Source: Corallococcus coralloides DSM 2259
GTDB taxonomy: Bacteria; Myxococcota; Myxococcia; Myxococcales; Myxococcaceae
Assembly: GCF_000255295.1 (NCBI RefSeq)
Contig: NC_017030.1
Location: forward strand, 1,364,001-1,428,000
DNA: 64,000 nucleotides
Reading direction: 5' to 3'
The notes under the pieces were generated by a model that saw only the letters and a list, made by a program, of their open reading frames with translations, ran no database searches and was not told the DNA's origin. Positions within the stretch are counted from its first letter, which is position 1; each line of letters starts with the position of its first letter. Shown here one piece after another: positions 20,710-33,135 of the stretch. A program made the translations under genes and the position numbers.

Positions 20710-21855
20710 TCACTCCGCCGTGCGGCCTCGCGTCTTGTACGTGAGCACCGGCGCCAGCGTCGCCACCACCCGCACCAGCCCCGCCTCCACCAGGTCCGTC
20801 ACCACGCGGTCGATGGCCTTGTACGCGGGCGGCGCCTCCTCGAAGAGCAGGTCCCGGTCCTCGCACACCACGTGGCTCTTGAAGGACGTGCGCGTCAGCG
20901 ACTCCGCCGTGAAGCGCTCCTTCAGCCGCTCCCGCGCCGCCGAGCGCGTCCATTTGCGTCCCGCGCCGTGCGCCAGGCTGTACGCGCTCTGCTCGCCCGT
21001 GCCCACCGGCAACACCAGATAGCTCAGCGCTCCGCGGCTGCCGGGAATCACCACCGGCCCCTCGTCCCAGGGCGCCGCGCCCTTGCGGTGCAACCACCCC
21101 ACGCGTCCATCCGCATGCCGCGCCGTCACGCTGTTGTGGCACACGTCCAACACCCGCCGCCCCGTCGCCCCAATCCCATCCAACGTCCGCTGCGCCACCA
21201 GCGCCCGGTTCGCCTTCGCCCACAGCACCGCGCCGTCATGCCGCGTCAGGTATGCGCGGGCTTCATCCGAGTCCGCCGTCAGTCCGCCCGCCGCGTGCCG
21301 GTCCACGTGCGTGCGCAGGATGGCCTCACCCAGTCCGCGCGACCCCGAGTGCACGAGCAACAGCAACCGCTCCTCCCGCAGGCCCAGCGCCTCGAAGACG
21401 CGCGCGTCGTGCACCTCCTCCACCCGCTGCACCTCCGCGAAGTGGTTGCCGCCGCCCACCGTGCCCAGCGCCGACTCGAAGCCCGTGCCGCTCGCGCCGT
21501 GCTCCGCGAGCACCGCCGCCGTGTCACCCTCCCACGGCCCTTCCAGGTCCAGCTTCGCCGCCCACCGCTCCGCCTTCGCCTTGCGCGTCAGCAGGTCCAC
21601 GTCCCACAACCCCATGCCACAGCCGATGTCGCTGCCCACGAGATAGGGATACAGGAAACCCTCGGATTCGAAGGCCGCGCCCACCGGAGCGCCCTTGCCG
21701 GGATGCAGGTCGGGCAGGCCCACCGCGAGTCTCATCCCGGGCAGGCGCGACACGGCCTCCAGTTGGCGGACGGCCTCGCCCTCCACCCAGGACTGGGGCG
21801 AGGCGATGATGCGCACGGTCGCGGCCGTGGAGGTTTCAGAAGAGGACGTGTTCAT
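20710..21855 (-). CDS. RtcB-family RNA ligase (short RtcB2-like form)
   Basis: 381 aa, shorter than classical RtcB (about 400-480). Metal and catalytic motifs are present: LPDLHPGKG, GSDIGCGMGL (Cys), GGGNHFAEV (His), LVHSGSRGLG (His), DVCHNSVTAR (His) and LAHGAGRKW, whose His matches the guanylated nucleophile. RtcB joins 2',3'-cyclic phosphate or 3'-phosphate RNA ends to 5'-OH ends using GTP and Mn2+. The short form is often paired with the peptide-release-like factor PrfH, but no PrfH gene is adjacent here. The gene lies between comF and rlmH on the same strand with gaps of 57-78 bp. The role could be RNA repair after damage. Confidence 0.88.
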   Translation of the reverse strand: MNTSSSETSTAATVRIIASPQSWVEGEAVRQLEAVSRLPGMRLAVGLPDLHPGKGAPVGAAFESEGFLYPYLVGSDIGCGMGLWDVDLLTRKAKAERWAAKLDLEGPWEGDTAAVLAEHGASGTGFESALGTVGGGNHFAEVQRVEEVHDARVFEALGLREERLLLLVHSGSRGLGEAILRTHVDRHAAGGLTADSDEARAYLTRHDGAVLWAKANRALVAQRTLDGIGATGRRVLDVCHNSVTARHADGRVGWLHRKGAAPWDEGPVVIPGSRGALSYLVLPVGTGEQSAYSLAHGAGRKWTRSAARERLKERFTAESLTRTSFKSHVVCEDRDLLFEEAPPAYKAIDRVVTDLVEAGLVRVVATLAPVLTYKTRGRTAE

Positions 21856-21933
21856 GATGGCCGCTTCGACGCGGTCTCTTCACGCGCCCTGACGATCCGG
21901 TCCCCAGCGCCTCGGGGCTGCCTGCCCGGCCGC

Positions 21934-22398
21934 CTACTTGTGGTAGGGCTCGCCCTTCAGGATGGTGAATGCGCGGTAGAGCTGCTCGATGAGCACCACC
22001 CGCGCCAGCCGGTGGGGCAGCGTCATCCGCGACAGCGACATCACCTGATGCGCCGCGCCGCGCACCGAGTCGTCCAGGCCCTCGTCCCCGCCGATGACGA
22101 AGAGCAGGTCCTTCGAGCCCGTCTGCGCCTTGGCGACGTAGCGGGCAAGCTCCACCGAATCCAGCAGCGTGCCGCGCTCGTCCAGCGCGACGATCCAGTC
22201 CTGCGGCTTGCGCTTGCCGAGGATGGCGGCGGCCTCCGCGGACTTCGCCTCGCCGGGCTTGAGCTTGCGGCCCGAGGCTTCGTTCAGCTCCAGCAACTCG
22301 AAGCGCGTGTAGTGCTCGAGCCGCCGCGCGTACTCCTGCACGGCGGGCTCGAACAACCCGGAGCGGTCCTTGCCGATGGAGAGGAGGCGGACCTTCAC
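21934..22398 (-). CDS. rlmH: 23S rRNA (pseudouridine1915-N3)-methyltransferase
   Basis: 154 aa, the typical RlmH length. SPOUT-fold features: [51 protein letters not shown] (SAM-binding knot) and the C-terminal [20 protein letters not shown] ending in GEPYHK. It methylates pseudouridine 1915 of 23S rRNA in 70S ribosomes. It starts with GTG at 22398, 4 bp after the rsfS stop, so the two are one operon, as in many bacteria. Confidence 0.95.
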   Translation of the reverse strand: MKVRLLSIGKDRSGLFEPAVQEYARRLEHYTRFELLELNEASGRKLKPGEAKSAEAAAILGKRKPQDWIVALDERGTLLDSVELARYVAKAQTGSKDLLFVIGGDEGLDDSVRGAAHQVMSLSRMTLPHRLARVVLIEQLYRAFTILKGEPYHK

Positions 22399-22402
22399 GG
22401 CC

Positions 22403-22948
22403 TTAGGACAGCTTCTCCCGAGGCGCGTCCGCCCACAGCCCGTCCAGGTCGTAGAAGGCGCGCACCTCGCCGTTGAACAGGTGGGCCACGACGTCGTCGT
22501 AGTCCAGCAGCACCCACTGGCCCGTCTCCAGGCCTTCCGTGCTGATGGGGCGCAGGGGCTGCGCCTCCTGCTTGAGCTGCACCTGGACGTTCTCCGCCAT
22601 GGCGCTCACCTGGCGGTCGCTCTCGCCGGAGGCGATGACGATGTAGTCCGCGTAGGACGTCATCCCGCGCATGTCGAGGATGACGACGTCCGTGGCCTTC
22701 TTGTCCAGCAGCAGGTTGCCGATGCGGCGCGCCAGTTCGCGCGCCTTCGCGTTCTCCGCGGGCTTGGGAGGAGCGGGCGGGGCGGCGGGCTTCGGAGCCT
22801 TCTTGCGCGCGGCGGCGGTCTTCTTGCGCGGCGGCGGACGCACACCCGGCTTCGCCTTCTTGGCGGCCGTCTTCTTGCGGGCCGGAGCCCGGGTCGCGCT
22901 CTTCGCCTTCGCCTTCTTGGATGCAGGGGTCTTCTTCTTCGTGGCCAT
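22403..22948 (-). CDS. rsfS: Ribosome silencing factor RsfS with basic N-terminal tail
   Basis: 181 aa. The RsfS domain spans about residues 66-170: [54 protein letters not shown] and [12 protein letters not shown]. It binds ribosomal protein L14 (uL14) and blocks subunit joining during starvation. The first about 65 residues are an unusual Lys/Ala/Pro-rich tail with [12 protein letters not shown] and RKKAPKP repeats, like histone H1 or HU tails, which most RsfS proteins lack. The tail is rich in AAG, GCC and GCG codons and in frame with the domain, so it is not an obvious mis-start. No good internal start exists before ARELARRIG. Confidence 0.92.
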   Translation of the reverse strand: MATKKKTPASKKAKAKSATRAPARKKTAAKKAKPGVRPPPRKKTAAARKKAPKPAAPPAPPKPAENAKARELARRIGNLLLDKKATDVVILDMRGMTSYADYIVIASGESDRQVSAMAENVQVQLKQEAQPLRPISTEGLETGQWVLLDYDDVVAHLFNGEVRAFYDLDGLWADAPREKLS

Positions 22949-23009
22949 GTGGCGGATACCCTAGCGCACCCTTGGCAAGCTTCCAGCGCTCCTCTAATGG
23001 GTTCCGTCC

Positions 23010-23324
23010 ATGAGCGACGCCCGCCTGGAGCAGTTCAAGAAGATGACGGCCCAGTTCCCCGACGCCCCCATGGCCTGGTTCTCCCTGGGGAAGCTCCACC
23101 TGGAACGCAAGGAATACGACAGCGCCATCCAGACCCTGGAGACCGCCGTCCGCCTGGACCCGAAGTACGCCGCCGCCCTCGTCTCCCTGGGGGATGCCTA
23201 CGCGGGGGCCGGCCAGACGGACAAGGCGAAGGAGGTGCTCACCACCGCACGGGACCACGCGCTCGCCCAGCAGCACCCCAGCCTGGCCGAGGAAATCGAC
23301 GAGCGCATCGCCGACCTGGACTGA
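23010..23324 (+). CDS. Small tetratricopeptide-repeat protein
   Basis: 104 aa, essentially three TPR-like units: MAWFSLGKLHLERKEYDSAI, AAALVSLGDAYAGAGQTDKA and a final helix pair. No signal peptide, so cytoplasmic. Probably a protein-protein adaptor. It is divergent from rsfS over 61 bp and convergent with the next gene, so it is monocistronic. Confidence 0.85.
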   Translation: MSDARLEQFKKMTAQFPDAPMAWFSLGKLHLERKEYDSAIQTLETAVRLDPKYAAALVSLGDAYAGAGQTDKAKEVLTTARDHALAQQHPSLAEEIDERIADLD

Positions 23325-23338
23325 GTTGGATTTCGCTC

Positions 23339-24394
23339 CTAGTCCTGGTCCCGCCAGGTGAAGCCCACGCCGAACACCTGGCGCGTGTAGCGCAGGTCAT
23401 TGCGCGGCAGGCGCGTGCTCCAGAGGCCCCAGGACAGCTCCAGGTCCACGCGGGGGGAGACGGGCCGGGCCAGCTTGAGGGACAGCGAGTTCTGCCCCTC
23501 GTCCTCCTCCACCAGGATGATCTCCGGCGACAGGAAGATGCCGTCCGGGTAGCGCGCCAGGCCCAGCGTCCCCTGCGCCAGCAGTGTCACCCGCCAGGGC
23601 AGCCGCACCCCGGCGCTGCCGACGAGCCGGTGGCGCAGGGCCGTCTCACCGAAGCTGTTGGAGCTGACCTCCTGGAAGGCATAGGTGAGCGACAGCTTCA
23701 CCGGCCCCCGGTACGTGTAGCCCGCCCCCGCCAGCAGCGCGCCGTCCTGCCGCCGCACGGGGGACGCGCTGACGCCCGGGATGGGACGGGCGAAGGGGCC
23801 GTAGCGGCGTGAACCCCATTCGCCAAAGACACTCAGCGTGTGGCGCGGGCTCAGCCGGTAGCGGCCGAGGACGCCCACCTCCGGGCCGCCGAAGTCGGCC
23901 GTGTGGTCCGGGCGGTACACGAAGCGGCGGGCGCCCAGGCGAAAGCGCAGGGCCAGGCGCACGTCCGGGGCGTACTCGGCGAAGAGGCTGGTGCCCAGGT
24001 CCGAGTACGCGCGGCTGCCGCCCCGCCGGTCCTTGGCGTGGCCTTCCGCGCCCACGCCCCACTCGGCGCCCAGGGCAAGTGAGCCCTCCAGCGCGCCCGC
24101 CTGCACCAGCGTGTCCTCGTTGTCGTAGTCCAGGTACTTCCGGGCCCCCAGCTCGTACCGGCCCACCACCTGGGCCCGCTCGCCGGTGCCCCGGCCTTCC
24201 GCCACGCCCAGCACGCCCAGCGCCAGGTCCGCGCCGGGCCCGGGCGTGGCGCGGTCGGTGAAGTCGCGCGGGGCGTTGCTGTCCACGAGGAGCCGGCCGG
24301 TGCCCCGCAGCGAGCCCTGCCACTCGGCCGCGCGCGCACCTCCGCCCCAGGGGATGCTGAGGGCCAGGAGGAGCGGGAGGAGGCGGCGGTCCAA
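23339..24394 (-). CDS. Outer-membrane beta-barrel protein, unknown function
   Basis: About 351 aa from a TTG at 24394, which places a signal peptide (LLPLLLALSIPWGGGARA) at the N-terminus. A longer frame opens at 24505 but adds a Pro/Arg-rich stretch unlike a protein start. The mature part is all amphipathic beta strands with alternating aromatic and charged residues (RYELGARKYLDYDNED, RFVYRPDHTADFGGPEVG, LSVFGEWGSRRYGPF) and ends VGFTWRDQD, typical of a 12-16 strand porin-like barrel. No family is recognised. It is divergent from the lipoprotein gene at 24530. Confidence 0.75.
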   Translation of the reverse strand: MDRRLLPLLLALSIPWGGGARAAEWQGSLRGTGRLLVDSNAPRDFTDRATPGPGADLALGVLGVAEGRGTGERAQVVGRYELGARKYLDYDNEDTLVQAGALEGSLALGAEWGVGAEGHAKDRRGGSRAYSDLGTSLFAEYAPDVRLALRFRLGARRFVYRPDHTADFGGPEVGVLGRYRLSPRHTLSVFGEWGSRRYGPFARPIPGVSASPVRRQDGALLAGAGYTYRGPVKLSLTYAFQEVSSNSFGETALRHRLVGSAGVRLPWRVTLLAQGTLGLARYPDGIFLSPEIILVEEDEGQNSLSLKLARPVSPRVDLELSWGLWSTRLPRNDLRYTRQVFGVGFTWRDQD

Positions 24395-24529
24395 GACGCG
24401 CGCACCATACTCCGGCCCGCTGGCATCCCCACGCTCGCAAGTGCCCCGTGCGGCCACGTCGTCCCCGGGACACCCGGGGTGTGCCCGCGGTCGGTGACGG
24501 CGCACCCGGCCGCCCGGTACATTGCGGCC

Positions 24530-25075
24530 ATGTCTTACGCGTCCTTCCTCGCGGCGGTGGTGGCCGGCCTGGGGCTTTCCGCCTGTTCCCCGGCGTCCTT
24601 CACCACGGAGGTCCAGGGCGAGGCCACGGTGCCCGCGAACCCCGCCGGCACCTCCACGCTCCTCAATGCCTTTCCCTCCATCAGCAGCTTCTCCGCGCTG
24701 GACTTCAACGAGAACCAGGACTTCAAGAACCGCGACGTCACCAAGGACGAGGTGACGCGCGTGCAGGTGAAGTCGATGACGCTCAAGGTCCTGAGCCCCA
24801 ACGACCAGGACTTCGGCTTCCTGGACTCGCTGGAGGCCGTGGCCCGCGCGGGCAACTCCGAGTCGCGCTTCGCGGCGCGCGACGGCATCGCGGGCCTGCG
24901 CCTGGGCCCGCCCAACCCCACGGTGGGGTTGAACACGGACGGCAGCCTGGACCTGAGGCCCTACGTGGCCGCGCCCAGCATGTCCATCATCCTGCGCGGC
25001 ACGGGACGCCTGCCGGAGCGCGAGGTGCGCGTGCAGGCCACGGTGGTGCTGGAGGTGGAGGGCGGGCTGCTGTAG
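24530..25075 (+). CDS. Small lipoprotein of unknown function
   Basis: 181 aa with a lipobox (GLGLSACS, Cys19), so lipid-anchored. The remainder looks like a single beta-sandwich: TRVQVKSMTLKVLSP, LEAVARAGNSESRFAARDGI, SMSIILRGTGRLPEREVRVQ. No known motif. An upstream in-frame start at 24479 would add 17 residues and bury the signal peptide, so I chose the ATG at 24530. It is divergent from the barrel protein and may be functionally linked with it. Confidence 0.8.
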   Translation: MSYASFLAAVVAGLGLSACSPASFTTEVQGEATVPANPAGTSTLLNAFPSISSFSALDFNENQDFKNRDVTKDEVTRVQVKSMTLKVLSPNDQDFGFLDSLEAVARAGNSESRFAARDGIAGLRLGPPNPTVGLNTDGSLDLRPYVAAPSMSIILRGTGRLPEREVRVQATVVLEVEGGLL

Positions 25076-25104
25076 CGGGCGTCCAGAGGGCTTCCGGCGC
25101 TGCT

Positions 25105-26154
25105 TCAGGGCGCCAGCGTCTTGGCGCGGCGCTCCAGCGCGCCCGCGCGTCCGTCCAGCTCGCTCGCCAGGGACTCCAGCCGCGCGGCCTCCTGCTCCAG
25201 CGAGGACAGGTCCTCCAGGCCGCCCGCGGCCAGCGCCTGGGCGCGCACCGGGTCCACCTGGGGCCGGCGGTCGCTGGCGGTGGCGCCGCCAGAGGACGCG
25301 TCGCCCATGGTCGGAATGCCTCCGCCCCCCGGACCCTGGGTCGGGTCGCCCGAGAAGTCCGGCGACTCCACCATCGAGTCGGTCGGGATCAGCACCGGCA
25401 GCCGGCCGCCCCGCTGGGTGGGGGCCACCTGCAGGCCCCGGTCGCCCGCCGTGCGCATGCGCAGGCGGCGGTCCTGGTCGTCGAACATGGACTCCTCGCC
25501 CAGGAAGTCGTTCATGCGGCGGTCCAGGTCGCGCTCCTCGCGCACCTCGGTGATGCGCGCCTTGAGGGCCTGGAGCCGCTGGCGCACCTTGTCCTGGGTG
25601 TCGCGCAGCGCGTCCGCCTGCGCGAGCAGGTCCTCCGGATCATCCCCGCGCGCCGCGCCATCCAGCGCCGGCACCTGCGAGGCGGGCAGCGCCGCGCGCA
25701 CGGCCTCGCGTTCGCCGCGCACGGACCGCATCTGCTCCACCAGCCGCGCGCGCTCGGTCCGGTCTGTCGTCGCGTCCCACGCCGCGCGCAGCCGCGTCAG
25801 CTCCTGGGACAGCGCGGTGTGCAGCGCCAGGTGCGCGCGCTCCACCTCTCCGTCCGCGCCGGACACCGACTGCGCCAGCCCCGTGAGCTCTCCGCTCAGC
25901 TCCTGCGAGCGGCGCAGCGCGGACTCCAGCTCTCCGCCCGCCGTGAGCTTCCCCTGGCGCTGGGCCTTGAGCGCTTCGATGCGCGCGGCCAGGCCGTTGA
26001 GCTCCTCGCGCAGCCCCTGCTGCCGGGTGCGCAGGGTGCGTGCCTCCGTGCGCGCCGCCTGGGCCTGCGCGCGCGCCTGCTCCAGGCCGGACGTCGCCCC
26101 GGCGGGAGCGGCCACGAACAGGCACAGGAGGAGGGGGAGGGCACGCAACATCAT
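25105..26154 (-). CDS. Secreted coiled-coil protein
   Basis: 349 aa. A signal peptide (ALPLLLCLFVAAPAGA) is followed by long charged helices from about residue 22 to 220 (AARTEARTLRTRQQGLREEL, RITEVREERDLDRRMNDFL), a Gly/Pro/Thr-rich linker (about 245-295), and a short C-terminal coiled coil. It is likely a periplasmic scaffold or envelope protein. No recognised family. It follows the sigma-54 regulator gene on the same strand after about 200 bp. Confidence 0.75.
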   Translation of the reverse strand: MMLRALPLLLCLFVAAPAGATSGLEQARAQAQAARTEARTLRTRQQGLREELNGLAARIEALKAQRQGKLTAGGELESALRRSQELSGELTGLAQSVSGADGEVERAHLALHTALSQELTRLRAAWDATTDRTERARLVEQMRSVRGEREAVRAALPASQVPALDGAARGDDPEDLLAQADALRDTQDKVRQRLQALKARITEVREERDLDRRMNDFLGEESMFDDQDRRLRMRTAGDRGLQVAPTQRGGRLPVLIPTDSMVESPDFSGDPTQGPGGGGIPTMGDASSGGATASDRRPQVDPVRAQALAAGGLEDLSSLEQEAARLESLASELDGRAGALERRAKTLAP

Positions 26155-26353
26155 CGGGGGAACACCGTCAGCAAGGCGGATGCCAATCCTTCCCTCCTAC
26201 CCCGTTCCCAGGCCCGACGGAAAGCGCCGTGGTTCCGGGCACCTGCACGGCCAGGGTGGGACGGGGTGGGTGGGCCGGACGGTGGAAAGTCACGGGGCCG
26301 GGGCGCGGGTGACGGATTTCCGAGGCCACCGGGCGCGGGCATCCCTCCTTTGC

Positions 26354-27763
<1,410 letters not shown>

Positions 27764-27916
27764 GCGCCTGCTCGGGAAGGAAGGGTGGGGGGCCACCGGT
27801 GGGTGGGCGGCGGAATGCACACGCCAGGCCACCCTACACCGGACCTGCCGGGGTGGAGGGGGGGCCTGCCATGAAAGGGCTGGCGTCACGGGCCGGGTGG
27901 GTGTCTATCCCGGCGC

Positions 27917-28492
27917 ATGGCCCCCGTCTCCGCTGCCCCGGCTGTCCTCGTTGAGCTGCTCGCGCGCCACGTCCCCACGGACGACAAGGAGCGCGAGGAC
28001 CTTTCGCGCATGCGCCACTTCGCCACGTCGCTGGAGGAGCCCTTCTCCCGCTCGCAGGTGGAGGCGCACTTCACCGGCAGCGCGGTGGTGGTGGACGCGG
28101 CGGGCGGACGGGTGGCGATGCTGCACCACGCGAAGCTCCATCGCTGGCTGCAGCCGGGGGGGCACGCGGAAGCAGGAGACGGAGGCGACATGGAGGCCAC
28201 CGCGCTGCGCGAGGCCCGTGAGGAGACCGGCTGCCGCGTGCACCTGCATCCCACCGCGCCGCGCCCGCTGGACGTGGACGTGCACGTCATCCCCGCCCGC
28301 AAGGACGAGCCGGAGCACTGTCACCTGGATGTCCGCTACCTGGTGGTGGCGGAAGACCCGGAGGCACTTGCGCATGATCCAGCGGAGTCCTTCGGGATCC
28401 AGTGGCTGGATTGGGACGCAGCGCTGGCGCGCGCGGATGAAGCACCGCTGCGCCGCATGCTGCTCAAGGCGCGCTCGCTTGCCTGCCCATGA
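27917..28492 (+). CDS. Nudix hydrolase
   Basis: 191 aa. The Nudix region has LQPGGHAEAGD, then ATALREAREETGC near residues 80-105, matching the Mg2+-binding REUXEEXGU core, with slightly unusual spacing before it. It would cleave a nucleoside diphosphate linked to some moiety; the substrate is not predictable. The gene is divergent from the NtrC-type regulator over 153 bp and reads as a single transcription unit. Confidence 0.9.
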   Translation: MAPVSAAPAVLVELLARHVPTDDKEREDLSRMRHFATSLEEPFSRSQVEAHFTGSAVVVDAAGGRVAMLHHAKLHRWLQPGGHAEAGDGGDMEATALREAREETGCRVHLHPTAPRPLDVDVHVIPARKDEPEHCHLDVRYLVVAEDPEALAHDPAESFGIQWLDWDAALARADEAPLRRMLLKARSLACP

Positions 28493-28723
28493 CGTCAATG
28501 CCTCTTCGTTCGTGAGTGTCTATTGGAGGAATGACCAAACACCGGATTCCTGATTCACGCGCGCGGAGTTCGCGGAGTTTGGGACACAAGACGGCTTGAG
28601 ATTGGCTTCATTTTTCGAGGGGGGCTGGATGAAACACAGACATCCCGGCAACTTGAGGGCACGCCGGGTGGAGGGGGGCGGCCATGACGGCTTGTCGTCC
28701 ACTCGGGAGCAGGAGCACGCTTC

Positions 28724-29530
28724 ATGTCGTATCCGGACGCAGTGTCGCAAGGCACCGCCTTGGAAGAAGTCCCTGTTTCATCCTTGAGAAATGAGATTGC
28801 TTCCCGGCGCTATCAGCCCGCCGCCTTGAAGCTCACGCCTCATCCGCTCTGGATGGAGACGATGTTGAGCTCGCTCAAGCCCGCGTGGGACGCGGCGTGC
28901 ATGCCCGCGCTGTTCCGGGAGACCGCGGAGGGACGGCATCCGCCCCTGCGCGCCTGGCAGCGGTTCCTGGTGCGCTGCTTCCCCATCGTCGAGAACTTCC
29001 CCAAGTACATGGGGCTGTCGCTGGCGAAGACGACCTACGGCGTGCGTGCGGGCGACGCGAGCATCCGCCGCTGGCTCTTGCAGAACCTGGGCGTGGAGGC
29101 CCGCCACGCCGAGTGGTGGATTGACTGGATGCAGGCGGTGGGCGTGGACGCCCCCGGGGCCTTCAAGGCGCCGTGGGCGCCCGAGGTCCAGGCGCTCCAC
29201 CAGCACCTGCTGGCCACCTGTCTCGCCGGGTCGCTGGCGGAGGGCGTCGCCGCGTCCAACTGGGCCATCGAGGGCGTGACAGGCGTCTGGACGCGCGCCG
29301 TGCTGGAGCCCTTCACCGCATATGCCCGGGATGGCGTGCGCATGGACGCGACCGCGCTGCGCTGGCTCAAGGCGCACGCCCGCTATGACGACGCGCACCC
29401 GGACGAGGCGCTGGAGATCATCAAGCTGTCCACGGACGTGACGACGGGCGCGCCGGCGCGCGTGGAGAGCGCGGCGCGCCGGTCCCTGATGTTGCTGGCG
29501 CGCGTGTTCGAGTCCTGCCACGAGGCATGA
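28724..29530 (+). CDS. TenA/PqqC-like (haem-oxygenase fold) protein
   Basis: 268 aa, mostly helical. The central region has features of the TenA / PqqC / iron-containing redox family: FPIVENFPKYMGLSLAKT, GVEARHAEWWIDWMQ, an EGVAASNWAIEGVTG helix and LRWLKAHARYDDAHPDEAL near the C-terminus, with His and Glu at the positions used for cofactor or iron binding. Its actual reaction is unknown. AGGAGC lies 8 bp before the ATG at 28724. The 231 bp upstream (28493-28723) is less GC-rich than its surroundings and holds no ORF I would support. The chemoreceptor gene follows on the same strand. Confidence 0.75.
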   Translation: MSYPDAVSQGTALEEVPVSSLRNEIASRRYQPAALKLTPHPLWMETMLSSLKPAWDAACMPALFRETAEGRHPPLRAWQRFLVRCFPIVENFPKYMGLSLAKTTYGVRAGDASIRRWLLQNLGVEARHAEWWIDWMQAVGVDAPGAFKAPWAPEVQALHQHLLATCLAGSLAEGVAASNWAIEGVTGVWTRAVLEPFTAYARDGVRMDATALRWLKAHARYDDAHPDEALEIIKLSTDVTTGAPARVESAARRSLMLLARVFESCHEA

Positions 29531-29541
29531 CCGTCCGCGGG

Positions 29542-29559
29542 CTGAAACAGCCGTTTCAG
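29542..29559. other. Short inverted repeat between TenA-like and chemoreceptor genes
   Basis: A perfect 7-bp inverted repeat, CTGAAAC / GTTTCAG, with a 4-nt loop lies 12 bp after the TenA-like stop. No T-run follows, so it may be an operator or a minor RNA hairpin rather than a terminator. Confidence 0.35.
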
Positions 29560-31426
29560 TGGTGGTGATGTCGCAGTCGTGATGCATGCCGGCCCGACCC
29601 CCGTCGGACCGGAGGGGGGCGTACTCACATGAATGAAACAGAAGACATCCGGGAGCTGGCCTGGCGTGGGATGTGGTTGTTTCTGCGGTGGGTCCTGCCC
29701 CCTTCCATCGTCTGTGCCTACCTCATCGCGATGGCGATGGGGCTGTCGAGCCAGGAGGGAGTGCTCGTCACGGCCACGGTCCTGCCCTTCATCGTGCTGG
29801 TGTTCGGGCTGCTGCATCCCTACGTGACGCTGCGGTGGCTGGCGGGCCAGGCCTTGCGGCTCCGTCCCGGGGATGGACCGGGGGACCGGCTGCGGCGCGT
29901 GCTGGAGCTGCCCTGGCGCTCCATGGTCTTCACCACCTGCGCGGCGTGGACGCTGGGCGGCTTCTTCTTCAGCCTCCCGGTGTGCCTGTGGTTCGGCAAG
30001 GACTGGTTCCGGCTGGGACTGGGGACGCTCATCGCGTTCTGCTTCGGCGTGGTGGTGGCGTTCCCCATCGCGTTGGGGCTGGAGCGGCTGGTGTTGCCGT
30101 GGGCGCTGCGGGAGCAGGACGCGCATCCGGAGGTGGCGCCAGCGGGCTCGGGCCCCTTCTGGCCGCGGCAGTCGTGGTTCCTGCCGTTCACGTTCCTGTC
30201 CACCATCTTCGCCACGGTGGTGCTGAGCGCGTGCGTGGTGGGGGTGAAGCTCCTGAACGTGCGCAACCTGCTGAAGGAGGCGCTGCTGGCGGATGGCGCG
30301 ACGCAGGCCGCGGCCCGGTTGGATGACGTGGGCAGCTCGCTGTTCGCGGACCTGGGCTTCGCGCTGCCCTGGGTGGGCGCGTTGGTGTTCGTCCTGCCAG
30401 CCTTCACCACGTGGATGCTGGCGAGGCGGCAGGCGGCGAGCGCGGGCGCGGTGCACGGGGCCATCTCCGGCCTGGCGTCCGGGCGGATCCGCTCGCCGCG
30501 CTGGGTGTCCACGGACGAGATGGGCGACCTGGCGTCGGGAATGATGGGGGTGCTGTCCCGGCTGCGGAGGTTTCCCCGGCTCCTCCAGACCTCCGCGCAG
30601 CGGCTGGGGCAGGCGGGAACGGAGCTGCGCTTGTCGAACGAAGAACAGCAGCAGGGCCTCACCCGCCAGGCCGCGGCGCTGCACGAGGCGCAGGTGACGT
30701 CGGAGGAGCTGCGGCGGGCGTCGCGCATCGCGTCTGACTCCGCGGAGGAGGTCCTGCGCGTGGCCCGCAGCGCGGAGGCGCTGGGACAGCAGGGCGAGGC
30801 CGCGGTGGTCTCGAGCCTGGAGGGGCTGGCGGTCATCCGGAGCGCGGTGGCCGGCGTCCAGCAGCGGCTGTCACGTTTGGAGGAGAGCACGGTCCAGATT
30901 GGAGAGATCACCGGCGCGGTGAAGGACCTGGCGGACCAGTCCCACCTGCTCGCCGTCAACGCGGCCATCGAGGCGGCGCGCTCGGGCGAGGCGGGGCGGG
31001 GCTTCGCGGTGGTGGCGAAGGAGATGCGAGGGCTGTCGGACCAGTCCGTCCAGGCCACCCGGCGAATCCACAAGATCCTCGCGGAGATCAGCCGGGGCAT
31101 CCGCGACGCGGCATCCATGAGCGAGCAGGGCGGTCTCCAGGTGGCCGCCGGGTTGGACCAGATGCGCGCCTCCGGCGAGTCCCTGCGCGCGCTGTCGCAC
31201 AGCTCGCAGGAGAGCTCCGAGGCGGCGCGGAAGATCGCCAACGCGGTGACGCGACAGAACGCCGCCTTCGCGCAGATCGCCACCGCCATCGCGGACCTGT
31301 CGCAGTTGATGGACGGCACCCTGCACCGGCTGTCCTCCACGCAGGAGGCCACGCGGACGCTGCAGGTCGTCTCCGGAGAGGTGGGGCAGATGGCGCTGCA
31401 GTTCGACGTCCAGGAAGCGGAGTCCG

Positions 31427-32908
<1,482 letters not shown>

Positions 32909-33135
32909 CCGGGAGGTGCTCCTGGCACCCCCGCATCAAACGGCATGCCCCCGTCCGTGGCCAGTCCTCGTTCCGCGTTCCGGAAAGCCGCGCGGAATCC
33001 CCCAGAGGAGGGATGGCGTGGGCCGCTGGGGATGTCTTGGATGGGACACGCGTAGGGTCCCGTGCGTCAGGAAGTGGCTCACGAAACACGTCAGACACGA
33101 CTGGTAGATGTGATGAGTGATTGAGGGGGCGTGTC

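Noticed and set aside
24463-24479. CCCCGGG-ACA-CCCGGGG palindrome in the divergent region before the lipoprotein gene
   Set aside because: No T-run, and such GC palindromes arise often at this base composition; position does not favour a terminator.
28493-28723. Small ORFs in the less GC-rich stretch before the TenA-like gene
   Set aside because: Candidates are under 65 codons, Arg-rich, without ribosome sites or conserved look.
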